Positions 1 to 5,704 of a stretch of DNA of 7,695 nt are shown here, in pieces. Origin of the DNA: Actinomycetota bacterium (lineage in GTDB: Bacteria; Actinomycetota; Acidimicrobiia; Acidimicrobiales; JACCXE01); NCBI GenBank assembly GCA_013697265.1, contig JACCXE010000421.1:1-7695 (forward strand), read 5' to 3'. Each line of letters begins with the position of its first letter. The first letter of the stretch is position 1. Made by a program: the position numbers and the translations under genes. The notes beneath the pieces were generated by a model. The model saw only the letters and a program-made list of their open reading frames with translations, searched no databases and was not told where the DNA came from.

Positions 1-99
1 GGCGATGGCGGCGATGGCGACACGGCAGCTGCGGCTCGGGGTCACGCGGCCAGCATGGCCCATCACGGCCCGGCCACCAGCGACCCAGCAGCCTCCTAG
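1..99 (+). other. Possible 3' tail of an ORF cut by the left edge
   Basis: The first forward frame is open from base 1 to a TAG at 97-99 and would encode 32 residues rich in Ala, Gly, Asp and His. It begins with a tandem GGCGATGGC repeat. No family is recognisable. A minus-strand reading starting at a GTG or ATG between about 45 and 63 would instead give a signal-peptide-like start (basic residues, then VAIAAIA), so the strand is undecided. A small hairpin (tcgcc-gac-ggcga, 107-119) lies after the TAG but has no T-tract. Confidence 0.2.
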
Positions 100-190
100 A
101 GGGGCGTCGCCGACGGCGAACTGACCGCGCATGTCCACAACGCCCGCGTTTGGGCGCCTATTCGACCCGACGCGGTGCCATCATCGGCCG

Positions 191-961
191 ATGCCTGAGT
201 CACCTGTCGCGCTCATCACTTTGTCGGGAGACTATGTCGGGCCGCCGCTGGCGCGGCTGCTCGCCCGCAGCGGCCACCGGCTCGTTCTGCATCAACCGAC
301 GGAGCAGCTCGTCGAGGAACTGACCGGGGAGGGCGCGGAAGTGGTCGCCGTCGGCGGCGCAGGTGAAGGGTTCATGGCCGACACCGGTGGCCTCGACACC
401 GCGGCGGGCAACGAAGCCCTCGTGCAAGTCGCGTTCGACCGGTTCGGGCGGCTCGACGCTGTCTGTCTCGTGACGGGACGCATCGTTATCGGACCGTTCC
501 TCACCGCCACCGACGACGAGTGGGAACTTGTCAAGCGAGCCAATCTCGACATGGTGTACCACGGCCTGCGGGCGGTGATGCCGCCGATGGTCGCGGACGG
601 GCGCGGACAGGTCGTCGTGTTCACCAGCGCGACCGGGGCCCGTCCCGAGCCGATGGTGTCGCTTTACTCCTCGACACGGGCGGGCGCCAATGCGCTGGTG
701 CGCGCCGTCGGATTGGAACACGCGGCGTCGGGTGTGACGGTGAACGCGATTGGCACGAACTACATGGACTTCCCTGGATTTCTGCAAGCCACGGGTGCCG
801 CGGACAACCCCGAGCGCCGAGCCCGGGTCGAGTCGCAGGTCCCGATGCGGCGCCTCGGTTCCCTCGACGAGTTGGCCGAGTTCACCGCCGTGCTGCTCGA
901 CGGGCGGAGCCGCTTCCAGACCGGCCAGTTCTTCTCGTTCTCCGGCGGCTGGTCGACCTAG
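191..961 (+). CDS. SDR-family oxidoreductase-like protein with degenerate active site
   Basis: This is a 256-residue protein with the classical short-chain dehydrogenase/reductase length and order: an N-terminal nucleotide-binding strand and loop (ALITLSGDYVGPPLA, 7-21), a helix-4 Asn (N118 in ANLDMVY), the catalytic Ser146 (VVVFTSATGA), Tyr159 thirteen residues later, the VTVNAIGTN strand (182-190), and a typical C-terminus (GQFFSFSGGW). SDRs are cytosolic NAD(P)-dependent enzymes acting on alcohol or keto groups. Several signature residues are off. The TGxxxGxG loop reads LSGDYVGPP, the NNAG motif reads LVTG (93-96), and the YxxxK lysine is Arg163 (YSSTR; codon CGG). It may be an atypical reductase, a regulatory or partner subunit, or inactive; the substrate is unknown. 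The ATG at 191 is chosen because the fold starts directly after it. An in-frame ATG at 131 would add 20 residues with no SDR character. Neither start has a clear Shine-Dalgarno. The gene stands alone and converges on the hydrolase gene. Confidence 0.9.
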   Translation: MPESPVALITLSGDYVGPPLARLLARSGHRLVLHQPTEQLVEELTGEGAEVVAVGGAGEGFMADTGGLDTAAGNEALVQVAFDRFGRLDAVCLVTGRIVIGPFLTATDDEWELVKRANLDMVYHGLRAVMPPMVADGRGQVVVFTSATGARPEPMVSLYSSTRAGANALVRAVGLEHAASGVTVNAIGTNYMDFPGFLQATGAADNPERRARVESQVPMRRLGSLDELAEFTAVLLDGRSRFQTGQFFSFSGGWST

Positions 962-987
962 AAGCTTCCGCCGCGCGGTCAGCCGGT

Positions 988-1006
988 CGGCCGCGATGCG
1001 CGGCCG
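988..1006. terminator. GC-rich hairpin between convergent genes
   Basis: A perfect 8-bp inverted repeat (cggccgcg / cgcggccg) with a 3-nt ATG loop sits in the 81-bp gap between the converging SDR and hydrolase genes. An 11-bp direct repeat, ccgcgcggtca, occurs just before and at its end (971-981 and 1004-1014). Its placement suits a bidirectional terminator or RNA 3'-end stabiliser. There is no T-tract on either strand, so it is not a textbook intrinsic terminator. Confidence 0.45.
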
Positions 1007-1042
1007 CGCGGTCAAGGTGGGGAGCTGACCTCGAGTTCGCGT

Positions 1043-2197
1043 TCAGTTCGGCGGCAGTGGGCGTGGCTCTCCGAGCCACTCGGTCACGACTTGGCAGGCC
1101 AGCTCGAGGTTGCCCATCTGGCAATGCTGATCTGCGTGCTCGGCCTCGGTGAAGGTTCGCACCGAGACCGAGCGGGCCGAGGTGAGGGCACGCGCTTGCG
1201 CGCGGGTGAGCGCCGGCGGTTGGAACGCGTCGTGCTCGCCGGACATCAAGAGGACGTGTTGGGTGACGCGTTCGCTGCCGAGGTGGGCTGCGTTCATGCC
1301 GAGGAACCAGTCCACGGCGTCCATGGGGTCGTCGCTGTCGACGAGGTACATGGCCTGGTCGACGACCTGGCGGAGTGTCGGTATAAGTCGTGTGCGCACC
1401 CGGACGCTCCACCGCATGAACCGCCGTCGCCGCAGCATCACGCGGGCGGCGCCACGAACCCCGGGCGGGAGGCGATGCAGCCAGTCGTACACCGGCGGCC
1501 AGGCCACCACCCGGTCGATGCGCGGCTCACGGCTCGCAGCGCGTAGCGCCCAGTAGCCGCCCATCGAGATGCCGACGAGGCCGGCCGAGGTGATGTCGAA
1601 GTGGTCGAGGACGGCGGCGACCGGCTTCTCCCAGTCGTGATCGAACGTGAGGCCGCCGAGGGCGCGTGCCCCTCCTTGGCCTGGCCCCTCGAAGGCGATC
1701 ACGTCGAAGCCGGCGGCGGCGATGCGCTCCCAGATGGCGAAGAACTCCTCGATCAACGAGTCGAACCCGCCATGGAGAAGCACAGTCCCCCGCGCAGCTT
1801 CGCCAATGGCTGGGTAGCGATACGCCGGCAACCACGAGCCGGCGTAGGCCACGTTGTGGCGCACCACGCCGCTGTCGGCGAACGCCCGGTCGAACAATTC
1901 CCGGTACCGGCGGTACCGCGGCACCTTCTCCTGGTCGCGGCACGGGGTGAAGAACTCGGCGAGGCGGAGATAGCTGGTGGCGTGGCGCGGCCGCCCCGCG
2001 TCCGCCGCCCGCGTGCACAGTGCTTCGAACTGGCGCACGCAGTCCTCGCGCGACCGGATCTCCGCCGCGGCGGTTCGCAGTTCGTCCGCTCTGGTGTAGC
2101 CGAGCGCGTGCGCTCGGTTCAGTTGGTAGTTGACGAACTTGCGACGGTGGAACGGCTCGAAGCCCACCGGTAGCCGCGTCGCTTCTTGCCCGCTCAA
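1043..2197 (-). CDS. Alpha/beta hydrolase with N-terminal helical domain
   Basis: This is a 384-residue cytosolic alpha/beta hydrolase. An N-terminal mostly helical region (about 1-130) precedes the hydrolase core, as in FrsA-like and dihydropseudooxynicotine-hydrolase-like enzymes. The core shows the first strand and oxyanion region TVLLHGGFDS (138-147), AFEGPGQG (168-175), the nucleophile elbow GISMGG with Ser211, the acid loop LLMSGEHDAF with Asp323, and His358 in the terminal DQHCQMGN motif, giving a complete Ser-Asp-His triad. It probably hydrolyses an ester, amide or C-C bond in a small molecule; the substrate cannot be told. The frame stays open to 2599, but that extension is antisense-like, Pro/Ser/Arg-rich sequence lying inside nhaA. 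The chosen start is TTG at 2197-2195, preceded by GGAG seven bases upstream. A GTG at 2167 is the alternative (374 residues). The start lies four bases after the nhaA stop, so the two genes are probably co-transcribed and translationally coupled. Confidence 0.9.
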   Translation of the reverse strand: MSGQEATRLPVGFEPFHRRKFVNYQLNRAHALGYTRADELRTAAAEIRSREDCVRQFEALCTRAADAGRPRHATSYLRLAEFFTPCRDQEKVPRYRRYRELFDRAFADSGVVRHNVAYAGSWLPAYRYPAIGEAARGTVLLHGGFDSLIEEFFAIWERIAAAGFDVIAFEGPGQGGARALGGLTFDHDWEKPVAAVLDHFDITSAGLVGISMGGYWALRAASREPRIDRVVAWPPVYDWLHRLPPGVRGAARVMLRRRRFMRWSVRVRTRLIPTLRQVVDQAMYLVDSDDPMDAVDWFLGMNAAHLGSERVTQHVLLMSGEHDAFQPPALTRAQARALTSARSVSVRTFTEAEHADQHCQMGNLELACQVVTEWLGEPRPLPPN

Positions 2198-2201
2198 CGC
2201 A

Positions 2202-3554
2202 CTACTCCAGCCCCGCTGGACGAGACGGAGGATGCGTCGAGGCGGGGGTGATCGCCGATGGTGGTGTCCGAGCGCTGAGAAGGAGTGCGGCGCCGAGGGC
2301 TGCCGATGCGAGTGACGCGGCGAGGATGGCGGCCTTGGCGGCGTCGGCCAGCTCGGGATCGGCGAACGCGAGCCCGGCGATGAACAGCGAGACCGTGAAG
2401 CCGATCCCGCCGAGCGCCGCCGCGCCAGCGAGATGTCGCCATTGGATCTCGGCGGGGAGCACCGCGAGGCGGAGGCGGGTGCCGAGCCAGGCGCCGGCGA
2501 GGATGCCGAGCAGCTTGCCGGCCACGAGGCCGACCACGACACCAACCGCAACTCGGGTAGCGCCTGGGCCGGAGAGCATGTCGGATCGCAGTTCGACACC
2601 GGCGTTGGCGAGGGCGAAGACCGGCAGGACCACGAAGCTGGTGGCGGGATGGAGCAGCTCTTCGAGGTGCTCGGCGGGCGAGACGCTCTCGCGGGCGATG
2701 ATCGTCATCTGGTGGATCTCGCTGGCGGTGGGTTCGTCGGAGAGGTCTTGCGCCCACCGTCGCGCCGTGTCGGACGGCGCCAATCGATGCGTCGGCGTGG
2801 TGAGCGCCAAGGCGACGCCGGCGATGGTGGCGTGCACGCCGGACCGGTAGGTGGCGTACCAGGTGGCGACGGCGAGCGCGACATAGATGGGTGGCCAGTC
2901 GACCCTCAGGCGGCGCAACACCACCGATGTGACCACCCCGACGACAGCGGCGGCCAGCGCGCCACCGTCGAGGGTGCCGCTGTAGAAGACCGCGATCACG
3001 ACGATCGCGCCGAGGTCATCGACGATCGCCAACGTGAGCAGGAACAGCTTGAGCGACGACGGCACCCGCGACCCGACCAGCGCGAGCACCCCGAGCGCGA
3101 ACGCGATGTCGGTCGCCATCGGGATTCCCCACCCGTGGCCACCGGCACCGCCGCCGGCCACCAGCGCATACAGCGCCGCCGGCACGACCATGCCCCCGAC
3201 AGCGGCGAACACTGGCAGGGCGGCGACATGCTTATCGGCGAGCTCGCCGTGCACGGCCTCGCGTTTGATCTCGAGACCGACCACGAAGAAGAACAACGCC
3301 ATCAGCCCGTCGTTGACGAAGTGGCGCAGGTCGTCCTCGACCCGAAAGACACCGAACCCGAGCGAGACCCTGCTGTGCCACAGCGCCTCGTAGCTGTGCT
3401 GCCACGGCGAGTTCGCCCAAACCAACGCAACCAGCGCGGCGACGACAAGCGCGACGCCGCCGGACGCCTCGGTGCGCACGAACCGCGCCACCACGCCGGG
3501 CAGGCTCCGCGCCGGTGTCGACTGACGCGCCGCCGCCGAATGCTCGGTGCTCAT
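2202..3554 (-). CDS. nhaA: Na+/H+ antiporter NhaA
   Basis: This 450-residue inner-membrane antiporter exchanges Na+ (or Li+) for protons and serves in salt tolerance and pH homeostasis. NhaA family landmarks are intact: ATDIAFALGVLAL with Asp149 (matching E. coli Asp133), LAIVDDLGAI with the ion-binding pair Asp179-Asp180 (Asp163/164), AGKLLGI with Lys347 (Lys300), the SGVHATIAGV segment (238-247), and GGIGFTVSLFIAGLAF (382-397). About twelve hydrophobic segments run through residues 30-425. It is longer than the E. coli protein (388 residues) because of a roughly 30-residue N-terminal extension, a longer polar loop at about 255-300, and a Pro/Ser/Thr-rich 20-residue tail. The ATG has no clear Shine-Dalgarno. 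Its first bases overlap the TGA of a 29-codon ORF (ATGA), which may supply coupling. The hydrolase gene follows four bases downstream. Many NhaA family members with all key residues are functional, so function is assigned with high confidence. Confidence 0.98.
   Translation of the reverse strand: MSTEHSAAARQSTPARSLPGVVARFVRTEASGGVALVVAALVALVWANSPWQHSYEALWHSRVSLGFGVFRVEDDLRHFVNDGLMALFFFVVGLEIKREAVHGELADKHVAALPVFAAVGGMVVPAALYALVAGGGAGGHGWGIPMATDIAFALGVLALVGSRVPSSLKLFLLTLAIVDDLGAIVVIAVFYSGTLDGGALAAAVVGVVTSVVLRRLRVDWPPIYVALAVATWYATYRSGVHATIAGVALALTTPTHRLAPSDTARRWAQDLSDEPTASEIHQMTIIARESVSPAEHLEELLHPATSFVVLPVFALANAGVELRSDMLSGPGATRVAVGVVVGLVAGKLLGILAGAWLGTRLRLAVLPAEIQWRHLAGAAALGGIGFTVSLFIAGLAFADPELADAAKAAILAASLASAALGAALLLSARTPPSAITPASTHPPSRPAGLE
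2205..2208 (-). promoter_or_regulatory. Shine-Dalgarno that supports a TTG start
   Basis: GGAG on the minus strand lies seven bases before the TTG at 2197 and inside the last codons of nhaA. It is the only good ribosome-binding motif near the beginning of the hydrolase domain, and it decides the start in favour of TTG over the GTG at 2167. Confidence 0.5.
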
Positions 3555-3878
3555 CGTGGCCGGGCCGTCCGAAGCGGATGACTAGCTCGCCGGGTGTTGC
3601 GCTGCGAGCAGAGCTGCGGTGCGGTGGACTGTGCGGTCATGGTGCTCCGGTAGGGGTCGACGGATCAATTCGCCGACCAGGCTTCCCGGCACGCCAACCA
3701 CGACGATAGTCGTCGGCCATGAAGGCGGGTTCGGTAGGCAACCAGGGCGGGTTGCTGGGCGGCGCCCGACTGTGAGATGAGATCGGCTCGGCTGACGCGA
3801 GGCTCGCTCAGCCGCGAGGAGAGCGCCGACCGCAGCTGCGCTTGTCACCTGATTTCCTGAATCCTCTTTGGGGCAGTG
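3555..3878. other. 324-bp stretch without a confident gene
   Basis: No protein family is recognisable on either strand. On the minus strand one frame is open from GTG 3848 to a stop at 3582-3584 (88 residues, with AGGA a few bases upstream), but its product is Arg/Pro/Ser-rich like a shadow frame. Two very small minus-strand ORFs, 3637-3720 (27 residues) and 3551-3640 (29 residues), are chained to each other and to nhaA by ATGA overlaps. The stretch must hold the leader and probably a promoter of nhaA, but I see no convincing -10 box. Confidence 0.4.
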
Positions 3879-4232
3879 TCAACGTGACGAGGGCGCATCG
3901 GGCTCCCGGTGCCACGGCCAGCGGCCACCGAGTTCGACCTCGAGGCTGAAGCTGAGGAAGGTGCGGATAACCACGATCACGGCGAGCACGCCGGCATTCG
4001 TAAGGGTGGGTGTGACGGCGACGGTGCGGATGATGTCAGCGGCGACGAGGAGTTCGAGGCCGAGCAGGATCGCCCGTCCGAGCCGTTGCCGGTAGATCCG
4101 GTAGCGGTCGGATCCGGGCACCGCTGGCCGCAGCGCGGCGACACTGGCGGCTGCGATGCCGATGACGATGGCGCCGACACCAACGCCGTCGACGACCTTG
4201 CCGACTGTCTCCACTGCTTCGCTGAAGCTCAC
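3879..4232 (-). CDS. DUF1622 family membrane protein
   Basis: This is a 117-residue integral membrane protein of the DUF1622 family, whose function is unknown. Three hydrophobic helices are visible: 13-35, 52-72 and 78-98. The family's characteristic core is present: RLGRAILLGLELLVAADIIRT (50-70), then VVIRTFLSFSLEVELGGRWPW (87-107), with a short polar C-terminus. The length matches the family. The chosen start is GTG at 4232-4230, where the amphipathic family N-terminus begins (SFSEAVETVGKVVDGVG). The frame is open further upstream to 4415, but that part is Arg/Thr/Pro-rich and overlaps another reading frame with better protein character. An AGGCGG motif nine bases upstream is a weak ribosome-binding site. 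The small ORF ending at 4264 lies just upstream on the same strand. Confidence 0.9.
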   Translation of the reverse strand: MSFSEAVETVGKVVDGVGVGAIVIGIAAASVAALRPAVPGSDRYRIYRQRLGRAILLGLELLVAADIIRTVAVTPTLTNAGVLAVIVVIRTFLSFSLEVELGGRWPWHREPDAPSSR

Positions 4233-4263
4233 CGTCGAGCACCGCCTGGCACCGCTGCATCCC

Positions 4264-4455
4264 TCACGGGACGCGCTTCCAGCCCGTGTCCCGGTCCCAC
4301 AGGTTGGCGGCTTCCATCGTGGCGTAGTGCGTGGCGAGGTGGGACTTCGCGGGGTCGATGTCCGCACTCGGGAGGTCGACGCCCCCGCGCGCTCCCTGTA
4401 GGACGCCGCCAGCATTCAATACGCGCGGAACCGCATGCAGACGACCGTCGATCAC
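4264..4455 (-). CDS. Small phage-like conserved protein, probably 5'-truncated
   Basis: The frame encodes LHAVPRVLNAGGV, then GGVDLPSADIDPAKSHLATH and MEAANLWDRDTGW before a TGA. This layout (VPR, an Ala/Gly stretch, LPxxDxxxxKxHLxxHY, a Trp-containing end) resembles a small domain I associate with proteins near phage head-maturation proteases and with stand-alone actinobacterial hypothetical proteins; this is family recall, not a search result. The GTG at 4455 gives 63 residues. The protein-like frame continues upstream without a stop to about 4590 (for example SDDNADYKLLIAN just before the GTG), but no ATG, GTG or TTG opens it. The true gene may therefore use a rare start, may be frameshifted, or may be a remnant. 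It ends 31 bases before the DUF1622 start on the same strand. Function unknown. Confidence 0.4.
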   Translation of the reverse strand: MIDGRLHAVPRVLNAGGVLQGARGGVDLPSADIDPAKSHLATHYATMEAANLWDRDTGWKRVP

Positions 4456-4564
4456 GTTGGCGATGAGGAGTTTGTAGTCGGCGTTGTCGTCGCTCTGAGC
4501 GTCATCGGTTAACGCAAGATCGGAAATTCGTGCCGGCCTCCGAGGTGCACGTGGCCGGCGTCGC

Positions 4565-5212
4565 TCACGTCGACGCAGAGCGCAGCGCAGCGATGAGCTC
4601 GGCCTTGGTCATCCGGCCGCGACCATGCACATCAAGCTCCGCCGCTCTGGCATAGAGCGCTTCCTTGGTCCACTCCTCATAGGCGCCGGTGTTGGCGACG
4701 GTGCGGTCAGTCACGCTTAGGGGAGAACCCTTGAGGTGGGGCGTCGCGCCGGGATCCACGTCGCCGCGCCATGCGCCGGTCTCGCCGCCGCGCTTTTCGA
4801 CGAAGGTTTTGAATGCTTTGAGGTCCTTCTTGGCCCGGGCCTCCATGACGCCGGCCCCGGCAGCCACGCGTTCGCTCACGCCCGAGGGCGCCATGTCCAG
4901 CTGGAGCATCACCTGGGTGTGGTCGTCGTCGAGGCGATGGAACGTGACCACGCCGCCATGTGTGCCGTCGTGCTTGTTGCCCTCTTGGGCCCGCCACGCA
5001 ATTCGTTGATCGGGGATCTGCTCGGTTATTTCGGCGATCCACTCGCGGCGTGCGCCGAGCACCTTTGCTGTCCAGTGGAGGTGGGTGTCGTCGAGCTGCT
5101 CGACCGCTTCAACATGGGTCATGAACTTCGGGTATTGCTCGAATTGCGTCCACTGGTTGTAGACCGTCCGGACCGGCAGGTCGACGGTCACTGATCGCTC
5201 GATCGTGCTCAC
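4565..5212 (-). CDS. SRPBCC (cyclase/dehydrase-like) protein with C-terminal Rho-N/SAP-like motif
   Basis: This is a 215-residue soluble protein in two parts. Residues 1-145 form an SRPBCC (START-like) domain of the polyketide cyclase/dehydrase/CoxG type: it opens with IERSVTVDLPVRTVYNQWTQ, then FEQYPKFMTHVEAV (24-37), REWIAEITEQIPDQRIAW (56-73), GGVVTFHRL (86-94) and VMLQLDMAP (101-109), followed by the long C-terminal helix (113-140). Such domains enclose a hydrophobic ligand pocket; no ligand can be named. After a polar linker (145-178), residues 180-211 (EEWTKEALYARAAEL, then GRGRMTKAELIAALR) resemble the Rho N-terminal/SAP-like helical motif, which often contacts nucleic acid. The start is GTG at 5212 with a strong AAAGAGGAG four bases upstream. 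The gene appears monocistronic or first in a transcript running leftwards. Confidence 0.92.
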   Translation of the reverse strand: MSTIERSVTVDLPVRTVYNQWTQFEQYPKFMTHVEAVEQLDDTHLHWTAKVLGARREWIAEITEQIPDQRIAWRAQEGNKHDGTHGGVVTFHRLDDDHTQVMLQLDMAPSGVSERVAAGAGVMEARAKKDLKAFKTFVEKRGGETGAWRGDVDPGATPHLKGSPLSVTDRTVANTGAYEEWTKEALYARAAELDVHGRGRMTKAELIAALRSAST

Positions 5213-5512
5213 GGGACTCCTCTTTCGGCTAGCGCTGTCTCGGGAGGTCCTTCCCTTCCCGCTGGCCGGCTAACCGGTCACGACGTGAAGGTGAACTGAT
5301 CGTCGCGTGGCTCGAAACGCTCCTGACAAGAGTCCTGCAGGGCGGAAAGGCCCGGATTGTCGGGTTTATCGGTTGCGCAGGGGGGTAGGAGGTCGGCAAC
5401 CGGAGCCGTGCAGCGAGCGCGGCCAGTCGAAGGGCCTGCAGTGAGCCAGACACGAGGACCTCGCCGGCACTGCAGTGCTCGCCGGCATCGACGGCGTTGC
5501 CACCACCAAGAC
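5213..5512. other. 300-bp divergent region without a confident gene
   Basis: This region lies between the leftward SRPBCC gene and the rightward methyltransferase remnant, so it should carry promoters in both directions; no clear -35/-10 pair is visible. A hairpin, TGGCCGG-CTAA-CCGGTCA (5263-5280, one G-T pair), sits about 50 bases before the SRPBCC start and could be an operator or a transcript structure. Short minus-strand protein-like pieces occur in two different frames (5436-5507 and 5281-5400), perhaps gene debris. Confidence 0.4.
5217..5222 (-). promoter_or_regulatory. Strong Shine-Dalgarno for the SRPBCC gene
   Basis: GAGGAG on the minus strand, within AAAGAGGAG, is separated by TCCC from the GTG start at 5212. 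It is the best ribosome-binding site in the window and fixes this start codon. Confidence 0.7.
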
Positions 5513-5704
5513 GTGACGCCGGGGGCGGTGCGCCGGCTTCGGCTCCAAGTCGGCGCTGCCGGCGGACCGTGGTTCGCCTGGGCCGGGCTGGCCGTCGACG
5601 ACCTTCCCCAAGTCGCATCAAGCGCCGGTCTCACCTGTGTCGAGTCGTGGGAAGCCGCGGGTCGCTCGTTCGCGCGACTCGACCACGCATCGGCCGACCG
5701 GTGA
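5513..5704 (+). pseudogene. 3' remnant of a class I SAM-dependent methyltransferase gene
   Basis: The frame ending in TGA at 5702-5704 encodes a last ~55 residues that look like the C-terminus of a small class I SAM-dependent methyltransferase: GPWFAWAGLAVDDLPQVA, then AGLTCVESWEAAGRSFARLD. The motif GPWFxWA...DDL...AGL.....WE..GR.FA.L is one I associate with such enzymes beside molybdopterin oxidoreductases in actinobacteria; this is family recall. Upstream of about 5513 the frame turns Arg/His-rich, and no frame shows the SAM-binding GxGxG motif or the rest of the Rossmann domain. Roughly the N-terminal three quarters are therefore missing and the piece cannot be an active enzyme. Its stop overlaps the next gene's start as GTGA, the arrangement expected if the pair was once a translationally coupled operon. 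A short expressed peptide from the in-frame GTG at 5513 is possible. Confidence 0.5.

Noticed and set aside
200..1015. 271-codon minus-strand ORF opposite the SDR gene
   Set aside because: It is antisense to a clear SDR fold, with Arg/Gly/His-rich composition typical of a shadow frame.
2198..2599. Upstream extension of the hydrolase frame to an ATG at 2599
   Set aside because: The extra 134 residues are Ser/Pro/Arg-rich, overlap the 3' end of nhaA in another frame, and have no hydrolase-family counterpart.
2433..3581. Long forward ORF (382 codons) opposite nhaA
   Set aside because: It lies antisense to an unmistakable nhaA, is rich in Asp/Gly/His/Arg, and shows no domain; it is a shadow of GC-rich coding bias.
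3582..3848. 88-codon minus-strand ORF with GTG start and AGGA upstream
   Set aside because: The product is Arg/Pro/Ser-rich, shows no family or consistent coding character, and competes with other small frames in the same stretch.
3877..3882. TTGACA on the minus strand upstream of nhaA, as a -35 box
   Set aside because: No acceptable -10 hexamer occurs 16-18 bases downstream, and the TTGA belongs to the DUF1622 stop codon.
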